Notes under the pieces: generated by a model
What the model was told of the DNA's origin: nothing
Database searches by the model: none
What the model saw: the letters and a program-made list of their open reading frames with translations, nothing else
Shown: positions 10,520 to 20,648 of the stretch, in pieces
Layout of the letters: every line of letters begins with the position of its first letter
How positions within the stretch are numbered: the stretch's first letter is position 1
Position numbers and translations under genes: made by a program
Assembly (NCBI GenBank): GCA_038030265.1
Contig: CM075939.1
Location: 18,457,253-18,521,252, forward strand
Length of the DNA: 64,000 nucleotides
Source: Corythucha ciliata
Lineage: Eukaryota > Arthropoda > Insecta > Hemiptera > Tingidae
Direction: 5' to 3'

Positions 10520-11758
10520 TACAGGGTGATTCAGGAGGAAACGCATTATACTGAAGTATGTTGTAGTACTAAGTATTTGCGACCAAAATGACCCTATGAA
10601 CATATAGGGTTGCAAATGCTTTCCTTCTGAGATATGCGTGCAATTGTGTTTTTTCATCGACTGCCTACTTTTTCTCCAAAAACTCGATTTTGCGGCCCAA
10701 CCGCTGGGCTTAGGAGAAACCTGTTGACGGTTTTGAAAATACCAAAAAATTTCACTTCAGAAAACAGTGTTTTGAACCGCTGTAAACGAACTCAGTACTT
10801 TTTATGATTTTCCACAAATCGCGAAAGTGACTTCTTTTAAATTTCTCCTATAATTCAGTGACGATTTCTGCCGAATTTTTAATGCTTCCGAAATGGTCCC
10901 AATATCAGAAAAACATGCCCGTTCTGTGGGCTTTCCAATGACCTGCTCAAAATTGGTGGTGGTCCATTTTTAAGAGAGATATCACAGATAATATCCGAAA
11001 AAAACAAGGTATAAACGTGCAAAATCAGTAAGTTTGTCCCAATAAAAATAAGCGTATTTGTGTGCCTTAAACGTGTTATTGTGCCTCATGAAAGGCAATT
11101 ATTGCTTGGAATTCAGTCCAAAGTGGTGGGGCGTGGGATTTGTCATTTATTGCGTTAAAGTGATATTTTTGGACTGAATTCCAAGCAATAATTGCCTTTC
11201 ATGAGGCACAATAACACGTTTAAGGCACACAAATACGCTTATTTTCATTGGGACAAACTTACTGATTTTGCACGTTTATACCTTGTTTTTTTGTGATATC
11301 TCTCTCAAAAATGGACCACCACCAATTTTGAGGAAGTCATTGGAAAGCCCACAGAACGGGCATGTTTTTCTGATATTGTGATCATATCGGAAGAATTATA
11401 AATTCGGCAGAAATCGTCGCTGAATTATAGGAGAAATTTAAAAGAAGTCACTTTCGCCATTTGTGGAAAGTCATAAAAAATACTGAGTTCGTTATAGTGG
11501 TTCAAAACACTGTTTTCTGAAGTGAAATTTTGTGGTCTTTTTAAATACGTCAACAGTTTTTTTCTAAGCCCAGCGGTTGGGCCGTAAAATCGAGTTTTTG
11601 GAGAAAAAGTAGGCAGACGATGAAAAAACACTATATCTCACACGCATATCTCAGAAGGAAAGCATTTGCGACCCTATGTTCATAGGGTAATTTTGGTCGC
11701 AAATATTTAGTACTACAACATACTTCAGTATATGCATTTCCTCCTGTATCACCCTGTA
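10520..11758. mobile_element. Long palindromic (fold-back) DNA element
   Basis: Left arm 10520-11122 and right arm about 11166-11758 are inverted copies of about 600 bp with few mismatches, around a loop of about 45 bp. The ends read TACAGGGTGAT and ATCACCCTGTA, so TA target duplications fit a Tc1/mariner-type mover. It has no transposase. If transcribed it would form a long hairpin. Confidence 0.85.
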
Positions 11759-12072
11759 TTTTCCTGATGCTGAAGCTTTCATAGTACTCTCGTTCATACC
11801 GGAAGAAGAATAGAATTCACTTCCTTATTTTCGCTCATTCAAATGTTGACAATGCCGATGAGCCGAAATCGGTTCGTTGAGGACGCTCCCTATCGAGGAA
11901 ACACTGACAACGTACAGTACTTAGCCCACGGCTACGATATAATGCAAGCTATACTTGTCCTATAATATCATGTATGTCCTGTCAGTTGACAAATGAGCGA
12001 CGATAATTATATAGCTAATGCGTTTTCCATTGAATTTGAGACATTATGACCAATTAATTTGGGGTTTTAAAT

Positions 12073-12610
12073 TTGAAACAGCTTTTTCTTTTGAATTCGG
12101 TGTTGAGTCTTCTCTATCTTAACTTAGACAAATGTAAATCTAACAGTCGTTTTGGCACCAGGGCGGTGTCTCAATGTGATTTGAATTTGCCGACTATCCA
12201 TACGGAAACAAGTAGGCGTCCAGCATTGTTTTCTGGAATCAAGTTTTGTTATGATAATAAAATTAATTTGAGGAACTTTAAATCGAGGAAAGCTTTGAGA
12301 ACCTTTCTTCGGGGTGTTCTACAAAATTTTCAGTGATGTGTTGGTGCAAAGATGTCTGGCTATTTGTTATTCTCTCCTTTTTGTATTAACTTCGTGATTT
12401 TTATTGGTTATATTTAGGCTAATAGTATGTAGTCTAAAATTTGATTTTTATTTCAGTAGTGTACATGCTCGTTCTAGGCTATAAAGAGTGCTAGGCCCCT
12501 TGGCACAAGCTTTTAGCTTTTAAAGGGGCTGGCCAATTATCTGTCTCTTATTGAAGTATTTGTAATTACTAGTGTATCTGGCAAAAATAAATAAATAAAT
12601 AAAATAAATA
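12073..12610 (+). mobile_element. 3' end of a non-LTR retrotransposon
   Basis: The frame 12073-12336 ends like the C-terminus of many non-LTR reverse transcriptases, with an LFSGIKF segment followed by basic and hydrophobic residues near FLRGVL. A roughly 250 bp 3' UTR follows and ends in an (AAAT)n tail at about 12583-12610. The rest of the element is missing. The clade is uncertain. Confidence 0.5.
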
Positions 12611-12619
12611 ATTAACATC

Positions 12620-12840
12620 CCCAGATCCATAACGTCCGAAATCACACGGCGGCAGTTCGCCAACCAGTGCTGAATCAACCAATAGCTTTAGGATGGCTCC
12701 GAATGCCGCTTGACTGTCCGTATACATCGTAACGTTGTTAAACCTCACTTGTTTCCCTACCAGCTTTATAACAGTCACTGTGATTCTTAGGCGATCACCG
12801 TGATCTCATTGTCAGCCTGAAATATCGTATGGGCCATATT
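12620..12840 (-). pseudogene. RNase H-domain fragment of a non-LTR element
   Basis: Minus-strand reading contains MYTDSQAAFGAIL, the conserved DSQAA-type segment of RNase H domains from R1/I-like elements. Upstream reading has stop codons. Only a fragment, truncated by the neighbouring (AAAT)n tail and the errantivirus-type element. Confidence 0.5.
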
Positions 12841-12876
12841 CCTTTGGGACTGATGGTCCTTAGCATCCAGTTCGGG

Positions 12877-13085
12877 AGTTAAATGAGTTCGCTCGCGAAA
12901 ACGGTTTTTAAAAAGAAAACTTTATTTTTTTCAACACAAAGACACAACTTTACATTACGCGTTACTTCTATCGACTAACTTACTTTCTATTTTCTTTAGC
13001 TATTTATCCCTCTTTAATTAGCTGATCTAGTCATTTCGCACGGGTTTCCTATTCTAATAAGAGCAGGGGATTTTCTCTCATAACT
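12877..13085 (-). repeat. 3' LTR of the errantivirus-type element
   Basis: 209 bp; on the minus strand it starts AGTTATGAGAG and ends CATTTAACT. Matches 20251-20459 throughout as read. Confidence 0.95.
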
Positions 13086-13096
13086 CCTCCCTCCTT
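13086..13096 (-). other. Polypurine tract of the errantivirus-type element
   Basis: Minus strand AAGGAGGGAGG directly precedes the 3' LTR. Confidence 0.75.
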
Positions 13097-13114
13097 AAGT
13101 TTTTGGGCATGTCC

Positions 13115-14746
13115 TCATGTCAGGAAGCTACATTTTGGTATCGGTGGGTCATCGTTTGTTTCTTGTAAGGGATTTATTGGTTTTTTCTTTATACAATTAA
13201 AATTGTTCTTTATACAATTAAAAATGAGGTTTCGAAATTTAAGAAGGAAATAAATGAATACAATGCAAAGGGACGAAACATAAATGGTGTAAATTATTGG
13301 TATGTGATCAATGGGGTCTGAATTTTCGAGTTCTTCTAATGGGTTCATTCGAATATTAATATAATGGACGTCTTCAAAAGTTAGGTTAGGTAGTTTTGAT
13401 GCAATTAATGATTTTAATTCGAAGTGAGGAGTTTCAACATATTGATGAATTATCTTACTAGCGTCGTTCAGTTCTTCGCCACGTTCTACATTTAAAAGTG
13501 TAGTTTTCTTGAGATTTATCGTAAAGTTAGTAACGTTATTATGAGCAATCAATGTAGGAATATCATAGGTAAGGTATTGGTTAATTATCGGCACATATTT
13601 AACAAATGGTTTGGGTCTAGATATAGGATACATTTTACATTTAAGGTTGGTATTACTTTTCATTAAATTGTCTATACAGGCGTTGTTTATTTCTGAGATA
13701 TTTGTGCAATAATAGTTTTCTAAAATCAGTTTACAATTTCCCGTGAGGAGTTTATCTGTCTTGACTATAAAAGGGGGATGGGCCATGATAGTTTGCATTT
13801 TTGAATCAAATTCAAAGGGATACGAAAGTAGGAAGTATGAATCAGTTAGTGGCACATCTAATGGCAATTGGACAAAGTAGTATAAATTTTGGGAAGTAAT
13901 GGAACAGTGGACTTTACCAGTTTGCCATAATATTTCAGGTAACTTGGAAATTATTTTAATTTGACGGTTATTTTCTTGAATGTTTAGTAGTTCTTGTTCA
14001 GAGATTATGCTATGGTGTATTATATTCAATCTACAAAATTCTATAGACGTATCAATATCATTAATTTTAAGTGTTAGCAAAGCGATGGTTAGGTATAAAA
14101 GCATAAAATGTTGATTATTTTCAACTACACTACCTAAGTTGGAATCTAGGATTTTCTTAATTTTTACATTATTATTCCTAATGGCTAAAATATCTTTATT
14201 AAAAGAGTCGATAAGTTTTTTATTTACAGATAGCTCGTTCTCAACATTATGTTCAAGATGGAGGTTATTTAGTTCAAGCTTATGAATTAATTCGTCATAC
14301 TGTTTTTTGTCGTTGGCATCTAAATTTCCCGTGATCCAGGAGATCGCGGTTCCTAAAGCATTGAATAGGCCTCTTTTTTTTCTGTTGGAGTGGGCGGTAT
14401 TAGAAACGATATGGTTTAACTTATCTTGAGCGTACTCTACGTGGGACTTTAACAAATTTTGTTGGGCTACGAGCGTCTGCTCTTTCAATACATCAACATA
14501 TGATTCTCTAATTGAGTTATTAACTGTTATCGTTGTATTAAGGGTCTGAGAAATAAAGTTTAATTCTTCTTGAAGAGAAGTTAGATTGATTGAGTGAACG
14601 TAGGTGAAATAATCTTTTAAAATATAAGAATTTTGAATTTTAATGGGTATAACTCCTGGTCCATGAGATAGGTCAGTAATTTTAAACGCTTGAACTTGTT
14701 CCTGGCTGAGGAGAATCACGATTACGAGATTCATTAGGGTCTTCAT
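13115..14746 (-). CDS. env: Envelope glycoprotein (errantivirus-type F-like)
   Basis: 543-residue intact frame. A signal peptide covers about residues 1-20. A furin-type site RKKR is at 122-125, followed by a hydrophobic glycine/alanine-rich stretch at 126-140 that fits a fusion peptide. Several Asn glycosylation motifs follow. A transmembrane segment lies at about 484-503 with a cytoplasmic tail of about 40 residues. This matches the layout of envelope proteins of insect errantiviruses, which are related to baculovirus F proteins. It overlaps the end of pol by 65 bases in another frame; in errantiviruses env is made from a spliced subgenomic RNA. It would sit in the cell membrane and could allow transfer between cells. 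Confidence 0.88.
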   Translation of the reverse strand: MKTLMNLVIVILLSQEQVQAFKITDLSHGPGVIPIKIQNSYILKDYFTYVHSINLTSLQEELNFISQTLNTTITVNNSIRESYVDVLKEQTLVAQQNLLKSHVEYAQDKLNHIVSNTAHSNRKKRGLFNALGTAISWITGNLDANDKKQYDELIHKLELNNLHLEHNVENELSVNKKLIDSFNKDILAIRNNNVKIKKILDSNLGSVVENNQHFMLLYLTIALLTLKINDIDTSIEFCRLNIIHHSIISEQELLNIQENNRQIKIISKLPEILWQTGKVHCSITSQNLYYFVQLPLDVPLTDSYFLLSYPFEFDSKMQTIMAHPPFIVKTDKLLTGNCKLILENYYCTNISEINNACIDNLMKSNTNLKCKMYPISRPKPFVKYVPIINQYLTYDIPTLIAHNNVTNFTINLKKTTLLNVERGEELNDASKIIHQYVETPHFELKSLIASKLPNLTFEDVHYINIRMNPLEELENSDPIDHIPIIYTIYVSSLCIVFIYFLLKFRNLIFNCIKNNFNCIKKKPINPLQETNDDPPIPKCSFLT

Positions 14747-17700
14747 TTTTGCTCTGAAATAAAATATTTTGGTCGGTATGTTGTTCCCATTTTCTTGGTC
14801 TTTTAATTTGGTTTGGATGAACTTTACCCTTTTTCTTGCCTATCTTTATTTCATTCTCTTCTTTACTGTAATGTGCTTTCTTATACTTATTTTTTGCCTT
14901 ATTCCTAACGTAAGTTTTGATATATACGTCACCTTCGGGAATATCAATTTTTTCACGAGTTTTATTAAGTAGAGAGGTTCTGTCTTCCTTCTCTTTTTCA
15001 ATAATTTCTTTTATCGCTTTGTTAATAAGATGTCTTTCTTTATGGAATTCGTTAGTTTTCTGTTCCATTATAAATTTTGTGTTAGGTTCGGTGGGGTTAG
15101 TTATGCCAAACGTTATTTCGTTAGGGGTGAGTTTTAGAGTGGAGTTAGGGGTATTATTATATGCGTTGAGGGCTAGGTGTATTAAATTTGTCATGGATAT
15201 GTCTTTGTTTTCGGTTCTTATAATATTCATTATTTCTATAAGAGTGGAGTGTGCTCTATTAATTAATCCGTTTGAGTTGTGATAATTAGGTGTTGTTAGA
15301 TAGAGGTTAGTGTTATTGTATTCGAGAAAATTTTTAACAGTGTTATTTACAAATTCGGCTCCATTGTCTGCTTGAATTTCTAGGGGCGCCGGGAAAGTAC
15401 CGAAATATACCTTCAATTTATTAACTATTTCAACTGCATTTTTGTTGTTGAGTTTATATGCAAATAATTTTTTTGAGAAGCAATCAATCAGGGTTAATAA
15501 GAGAGCGTTGTTATAAAAAAGAATATCCATTTGCAATTTTTCGAATGGCTTATCTGGAGTGGGGGTTATTTTGAATTCTGGTTTGGGGGGTTTTCTGTCA
15601 TATTTGACTTGTTTACAGGTGCTGCAGTTATTTATGAATTTAGTTATTTCTGTTAGCATTCCAGGCCAATAATACTTTTTCTTCAGATTGAGGTACACAT
15701 CATTGATTCCTCTGTGACAGGTTTTTCCGCAGTGTTGATTGGTAATTAGTTCTATTCGATCTTCTTTTTCTTCTACATCGATATTTAGTTTCTTGTATCG
15801 TTTTATTTTTACCGAAGGGATTTTATTCTCGATTATGGATTGAAGTTTTAAGAATATTTGATCAAGAATTTCGTTTTCTATAGTTTGTTGATCAGAGCAG
15901 AAAACTCCGTATGTTTTATTGGGGTCTAAGAATTCTAAGCAGTGTTTTTCGAGGTCATTAGCGTATGGCCAAGAGACATTCCAAATAAATCTTTTTTTCG
16001 TTGAATCAAAGAGGCTGAGGGTTTTATGTATTTCGGGGTTTCCTCTTTGGATAAGAATTTGGTGTTTTTCTAAATTAATGCATTTCGTTGGGTCATCGAT
16101 CAAAACTATATTGCCAGTAGAACTTAATTGGGAGTGAATGGTTACTAAGCTGTTGTTGTCGTCATTATCATTGTTGTTCAGAAATGTTTCTAACTCATCT
16201 ATATTTGATAGGTCGGGGGAATTAGTAGAATTTAAAAAGTTGTCAATTACTTCATCAGGGTTTACTTCATTTTCCATCGCATTAATTTCATGAGGGGGGT
16301 TTCGGGAAAGGGCATCAGCTACGTCGTTATTTTTTCCTTTTATATGTTTGATTGTAAAATTATAATCCGATAGCTGGCATTTCCATCTAAGAATTTTACC
16401 GTGGGGATCCTTCATGTTCGCTAGATACTGCAAGGGTTTATGGTCGGTATTTATGGTGAAATGTTGACCGTACAGGTAAGGTCGGAAGTGTTTACAGGAC
16501 CATACAATTGCCAATAATTCCTTTTCAATAGTGCTAAGCTGTTCTTCATGTTTATTAAGAGTTCGTGAAGCGAAAGCAATGGGAAGATCTTTATTGTCGA
16601 AATTTTGGGATAAGACTGCGCCAATCGCGTAGTTTGAAGCATCAGTTGTTAACATGAATTCTTTACTGAAGTCAGGGAACTGTAAGATGGGACTATTTTG
16701 TAATACATTCTTTAGTTCGTCAACGGCTCGAATATAGTCGGGGTTTTGGTAATCGGGATCACTTTCTTTTTTCAATAAATTGGTGATTGGTTTAGCAATT
16801 TTTGCATAATTTTTTATCATCTTCCTGTAGTACCCTGTTAAACCTAGAAATTGTTTAATTTGCTTTTGCGATCGTGGAATAGGGAAATTCCTTACGGCGG
16901 TCAATTTTTCTGGATTTGGGGATATTCCCTTTTCAGATATGACATGGCCTAAATACAAGAGTTCTTTTTTACAAAATTCGGTTTTGTCCAACTGTATTTT
17001 TAAATTATGTTTCTTTAATAGTTCAAAGGTGGTTTTTAAATGTTTTAGGTGTTCCTCCAGATTGTCTGAAAATACTATAATATCGTCCATATACACTAAG
17101 GTGTTGGGGATGTTAGAAAAAATTAAATTCATCGCACGCTGAAAAGTGGGCGGGGCATTTTTTAACCCAAATGGCATTCGAAGAAACTCATAATGACCTT
17201 CTTCGGTGCTGAAAGCTGTTTTTGAAATTGATTCTTCGGACATTTCGATCTGATGGAATCCGGACGTTAAATCTAGAGCGCTAAAGTACGTCGCTCTTCC
17301 GATCTTTCCTAATAGGTCTTCGATGTTGGGCAATGGGAATCTATCGTCAGTTGTGTTGTCATTTAATTTTCGATAATCGATCACCATTCTTATTTTTCGT
17401 TTACCTGAAGCGTCAGGCTTCTTAGGGACAACCCAAATTGGGGAGTTATAGGGGGAGTTCGAATGACGAATTATTTTGTTTTCTAGCAATTTGTTGATTT
17501 CTTTTCTTACATCTTCTTTGTAAATTTGGGGGTACCGATAGTTTCTGGAATAAATTGGAACTTCGTTTTTTGTATAAATGGTGTGTTTCAAGAGGTTGGT
17601 GGCACTGAGGTTTTCGTTTTCATCTTTAATTATTTCGGGATAATTTTGAATAAGGTTCACAATTTTAAATTTTTCTTCTTCATTTAAGTGACTTAAACGC

Positions 17701-17798
17701 AACTGTTCTTCGATTCGGTTCCTGTCTAGTAATTTTGTTTCATCAGGTTGGACAATAGCTACTTCGTCGATATCCATGGGCTCAGGATAAATTGTCAT
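14682..17798 (-). CDS. pol: Pol: reverse transcriptase, RNase H, integrase
   Basis: 1038 residues open from an internal Met; coding extends further upstream toward the protease. The RT core shows YMDD at residues 236-239. RNase H starts with TTDAS at 384-388 and has E427. The integrase zinc domain has H689, H695, C725 and C728. The integrase core has D758 and D811, but the position where the DDE glutamate is expected, 847 (36 residues after D811 in the conserved SNG...R.HST segment), is asparagine. Synthesis and integration of element DNA are the family's roles. With this residue changed, integration by this copy is doubtful unless helped in trans. RT and RNase H look complete. Confidence 0.92.
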   Translation of the reverse strand: MTIYPEPMDIDEVAIVQPDETKLLDRNRIEEQLRLSHLNEEEKFKIVNLIQNYPEIIKDENENLSATNLLKHTIYTKNEVPIYSRNYRYPQIYKEDVRKEINKLLENKIIRHSNSPYNSPIWVVPKKPDASGKRKIRMVIDYRKLNDNTTDDRFPLPNIEDLLGKIGRATYFSALDLTSGFHQIEMSEESISKTAFSTEEGHYEFLRMPFGLKNAPPTFQRAMNLIFSNIPNTLVYMDDIIVFSDNLEEHLKHLKTTFELLKKHNLKIQLDKTEFCKKELLYLGHVISEKGISPNPEKLTAVRNFPIPRSQKQIKQFLGLTGYYRKMIKNYAKIAKPITNLLKKESDPDYQNPDYIRAVDELKNVLQNSPILQFPDFSKEFMLTTDASNYAIGAVLSQNFDNKDLPIAFASRTLNKHEEQLSTIEKELLAIVWSCKHFRPYLYGQHFTINTDHKPLQYLANMKDPHGKILRWKCQLSDYNFTIKHIKGKNNDVADALSRNPPHEINAMENEVNPDEVIDNFLNSTNSPDLSNIDELETFLNNNDNDDNNSLVTIHSQLSSTGNIVLIDDPTKCINLEKHQILIQRGNPEIHKTLSLFDSTKKRFIWNVSWPYANDLEKHCLEFLDPNKTYGVFCSDQQTIENEILDQIFLKLQSIIENKIPSVKIKRYKKLNIDVEEKEDRIELITNQHCGKTCHRGINDVYLNLKKKYYWPGMLTEITKFINNCSTCKQVKYDRKPPKPEFKITPTPDKPFEKLQMDILFYNNALLLTLIDCFSKKLFAYKLNNKNAVEIVNKLKVYFGTFPAPLEIQADNGAEFVNNTVKNFLEYNNTNLYLTTPNYHNSNGLINRAHSTLIEIMNIIRTENKDISMTNLIHLALNAYNNTPNSTLKLTPNEITFGITNPTEPNTKFIMEQKTNEFHKERHLINKAIKEIIEKEKEDRTSLLNKTREKIDIPEGDVYIKTYVRNKAKNKYKKAHYSKEENEIKIGKKKGKVHPNQIKRPRKWEQHTDQNILFQSKNEDPNESRNRDSPQPGTSSSV

Positions 17799-17910
17799 GA
17801 GCTCATTTGATTCAACGAGGCATCTAATTTTGTTGGCCTTTATTTCGTATAGGCCTTCCTTAATTGTGTAATCGCCCTTTTTAATTTCTTCAATTAAGCC
17901 TTCTTTTAAA

Positions 17911-18356
17911 TTATTTTTTATTTAATATGGGGAACTCAATAATATTAAGGCCTTTCTTTAAGGTAATTTTCTGATCACTTTTGTCAGTCATAGTGTACTT
18001 TAATTGAAATTGTTTATTATTAGCTATCATTGTATGGGTTTCAAAATTTAACTTAATGTTTAGATCTTTCATTGTTTCATACCCTAGTAGTACCTCATAT
18101 TTATTGGAAAAGGGGAATATGTACATTTTAATCCATGCATCGATATCAAAGTAATGCTTTAGGTTTGTTAATATATATTCGTAGCCTTCTTTTTCACCTG
18201 CCGGGGTGCTAACAATAAAATGTTCTTTGAATTTAGGAATTTTAGCAGTAATTATCTCAGGGTGGATATAATTTTTTGCTGAGCCGGTGTCAATTAGCCA
18301 TTTTAGATTAAATTTATCTTGGGCGTACGGCAGAGATTTACCTACGAAGTTAAGTT
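17911..18356 (-). pseudogene. Protease region of pol, separated from RT by a frame break
   Basis: Reading on the minus strand in the -1 frame relative to gag gives a retropepsin with WLIDTGSA near 18280-18303 and continues to a stop at 17911. The RT frame is open just beyond it in a different phase. The switch falls at a run of six A (minus strand, about 17917-17922), so one extra A would explain it. The gag stop at 18357 overlaps this frame, which fits -1 frameshift expression of Gag-Pol. The break is either a true inactivating indel or a base-calling error. Confidence 0.75.
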
Positions 18357-19556
18357 CTAATTTTGGTGCATTTCTGTCGGGCTTACGCGGTTCATTTGAC
18401 CACTGCCATTGAGAAAAGGCTGGTTCATAATTTGACTTGGCTGTTGTTCTTCGAAGGGGTTGCCTTGATTTGGAGGAATCGGGTCAAATTGATAACTTTG
18501 AGAATTTGAAAAATCTTGATAACTTTCCCTAGGTGGTTGACCTGACGAGGAGGCAAAATCTTGATATTCTTGAGAAAAGTATTGATTTTGATTGGCCGGA
18601 TTGCTTAAATAATTAAATTCATGTGCTTGAGGGTAATTTCTTCGATTGGGGTTGCTATTTTGCGTTCTCATCGATACAGTGTTTTGGCCACTGCCTACAT
18701 AATTTCTTTGTTGTGGATTTTGATAATTTTGGGGAAAGGATTGGAATTGTCTCTGCTGCTGGAAAGCTTGGGGATTTTGAAATTGTCTTTGTTGTTGTTG
18801 AAAAGCTGGGGGTCTTTGAAAATGAAAATTTTGGGGATTTTGGAATTGCCTTTGTTGTTGAAAAGCTTGAGGGGCAAAGTTTCGTTGATTAAATTGTGGG
18901 TTAGTATTGTTGTATTTACCGTTGTTACTAAACTTTTTATTGTTAAAATTATCATTTGAGGGAAATTTTCGATTCAAATGTTCGGTAATAAAAATACATT
19001 TTGTGTTCAAGACATTTCTGAATTCTATCAAATTTTCGGGATTGAATGTCATTATATGATTGGTCAGTTGCCAAGGTAGGGTGGCGTACAAATGATGGAT
19101 AATTTCTTTTTCAGTAGCTTCCATAATTGAATTAAAAATATCTCCTTCTATTCCATCTATTCCTAATTTAGCAAAAATTAGATGTCTTATACCTTCCAGA
19201 CGGTTTAGGTATTCTGCCGGAGTTTCTTTAGGAAAAGGTTTAGCTTGATAAATTTCGGATTTTAGAGATTCGAGTGTTCTTCCATCTGCAAAATTTGATT
19301 TTAGAAGTTGGAGTAACGCGGGTACAGAATTTACTTCCCGGGTAAGGATTAAGGATTGCGCAGATCCCGTTAATTTAGATTTAACTTTACTTAAAAGAAG
19401 AGCGTGGTTTTGCGCTCTTTCAGCGTTGTCATTGGCACATACCGCGTTAAGAATGTTTGTTACTGCCGAAACAAAATATACAAGTTCCGTGGGGTTTCCG
19501 TCATACAACGGTAAATGATCATAATCTTCTCTACGAATTTGCCTATTAGTTGCCAT
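18357..19556 (-). CDS. gag: Gag of the errantivirus-type element
   Basis: 399-residue intact frame. The N-terminal two thirds resemble Gypsy-type capsid proteins (mixed helical, with conserved small hydrophobic patches). The C-terminal third, about residues 215-345, is Gln/Asn/Phe-rich with repeated FQQQRQFQNPQ-like units. No CCHC zinc knuckle is visible, as is common in errantiviruses. Its role is forming the particle that carries element RNA. It starts at the first ATG after a leader of about 690 bases. Confidence 0.85.
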   Translation of the reverse strand: MATNRQIRREDYDHLPLYDGNPTELVYFVSAVTNILNAVCANDNAERAQNHALLLSKVKSKLTGSAQSLILTREVNSVPALLQLLKSNFADGRTLESLKSEIYQAKPFPKETPAEYLNRLEGIRHLIFAKLGIDGIEGDIFNSIMEATEKEIIHHLYATLPWQLTNHIMTFNPENLIEFRNVLNTKCIFITEHLNRKFPSNDNFNNKKFSNNGKYNNTNPQFNQRNFAPQAFQQQRQFQNPQNFHFQRPPAFQQQQRQFQNPQAFQQQRQFQSFPQNYQNPQQRNYVGSGQNTVSMRTQNSNPNRRNYPQAHEFNYLSNPANQNQYFSQEYQDFASSSGQPPRESYQDFSNSQSYQFDPIPPNQGNPFEEQQPSQIMNQPFLNGSGQMNRVSPTEMHQN

Positions 19557-20230
19557 TTTTTATTATTTAGTCTTTAGTTTTAAAATGAAATTTGAATGAA
19601 AGGATTTTTAAAAGTGAATATTTTATATAGCTTACTATTTTTCGACGATTATTTAGATTAGAGTCTTATTTCTTGAGCTTAAAACTATAACAATGGAAAG
19701 AAAAGAAAAACAAACTTACAACTACTAAAGCGAGAGAGTCGATGCTGCGAAGACGATGCCGAGAAAGAAGACGGTCCGGGGGAATTGACCACCGCACGCA
19801 AAGTCTTTAACCCGAGGAGTAACGTAAACGAACTTAATGAGAATAAACTGGGGAATTCACCACAGCTTTCTTTCTCAATTGAATGTTCAATAGTTCGTTA
19901 GTAAAGTTGTTGATTCTCGAGGTCTTTTCGGGAATCGGAGTCTTTGTTTTCGAGCGAGAAGGTCCAAGATTTTCGAAGGTGGATGTTCGAAAATTGTTGT
20001 TCTTTTTGGCTTTTTCGGCGGTGAGGGCGGCGGAAGTGGGAACGATCACACTTTAACTAGAGTTCCCGAAAACTGTGGGACAACTGGTCACACTAAAGAT
20101 CCGAAAGAGGATGCTTTTTGAATTTCCGAGAGACGGTGGGACAATTGGTCACGCCGTATAACTAGTTTTTAACTTTTTTTTTTTTTTTTTTTCACAAAAA
20201 GTTGCCGAATTTTCACTCACACTTTTAGCC
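19557..20230 (-). other. Leader of the errantivirus-type element
   Basis: Non-coding between primer site and gag. It includes a poly-T tract near 20170-20190 and a repeated GGGACAA.TGGTCAC motif (minus-strand complement) at about 20070-20150. It may hold packaging signals and, as in relatives, the donor site for env splicing; I cannot locate the donor with certainty. Confidence 0.4.
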
Positions 20231-20251
20231 AGTTCCTGCAATCGGGCGCCA
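20231..20251 (-). other. Primer-binding site of the errantivirus-type element
   Basis: The minus strand immediately after the LTR reads GGCGCCCGATTGCAGGAAC. With the last LTR base it begins TGGCGCCC, the start seen in tRNA-Lys-type sites. Beyond the first eight or nine bases I cannot assign the tRNA. Confidence 0.6.
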
Positions 20252-20459
20252 GTTAAATGAGTTCGCTCGCGAAAACGGTTTTTAAAAAGAAAACTTTATT
20301 TTTTTCAACACAAAGACACAACTTTACATTACGCGTTACTTCTATCGACTAACTTACTTTCTATTTTCTTTAGCTATTTATCCCTCTTTAATTAGCTGAT
20401 CTAGTCATTTCGCACGGGTTTCCTATTCTAATAAGAGCAGGGGATTTTCTCTCATAACT
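20251..20459 (-). repeat. 5' LTR of the errantivirus-type element
   Basis: 209 bp partner of 12877-13085, flanked outside by the CGGG duplication. Confidence 0.95.
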
Positions 20460-20648
20460 CGGGTACACAGACACCCAGCCTCGTCACTCCCATTTCCAGT
20501 TTCGAATCACTCGTGGAGCAAGTTAAGGTGCCTTCCTGGTAGAACTTGGGACTATAAGTGCATACTTCCAAAATAAGCATAATTACCAATACCAATAATA
20601 AATTATTGTCTTAATATTTGTACTAGTATCACAGATAATCCTTCCAAA

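Larger units (their letters stand above)
12877..20459 (-). mobile_element. Errantivirus-type Gypsy element with gag, pol and env
   Basis: 7583 bp element bounded by 209 bp LTRs that I read as identical. A CGGG target duplication lies at 12873-12876 and 20460-20463. Coding order on the minus strand is gag, protease, RT-RNase H-integrase, env. The AGTT...AACT LTR ends, a TGGCGCCC primer-site start and an envelope gene are typical of insect errantiviruses. Identical LTRs mean recent insertion. Two lesions are visible: a frame break between protease and RT in an A run, and an unusual integrase residue (see pol). Confidence 0.93.

Noticed and set aside
18621..18959. Plus-strand hydrophobic frames
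   Set aside because: Shadows of the Gln-rich end of the errantivirus-type gag.
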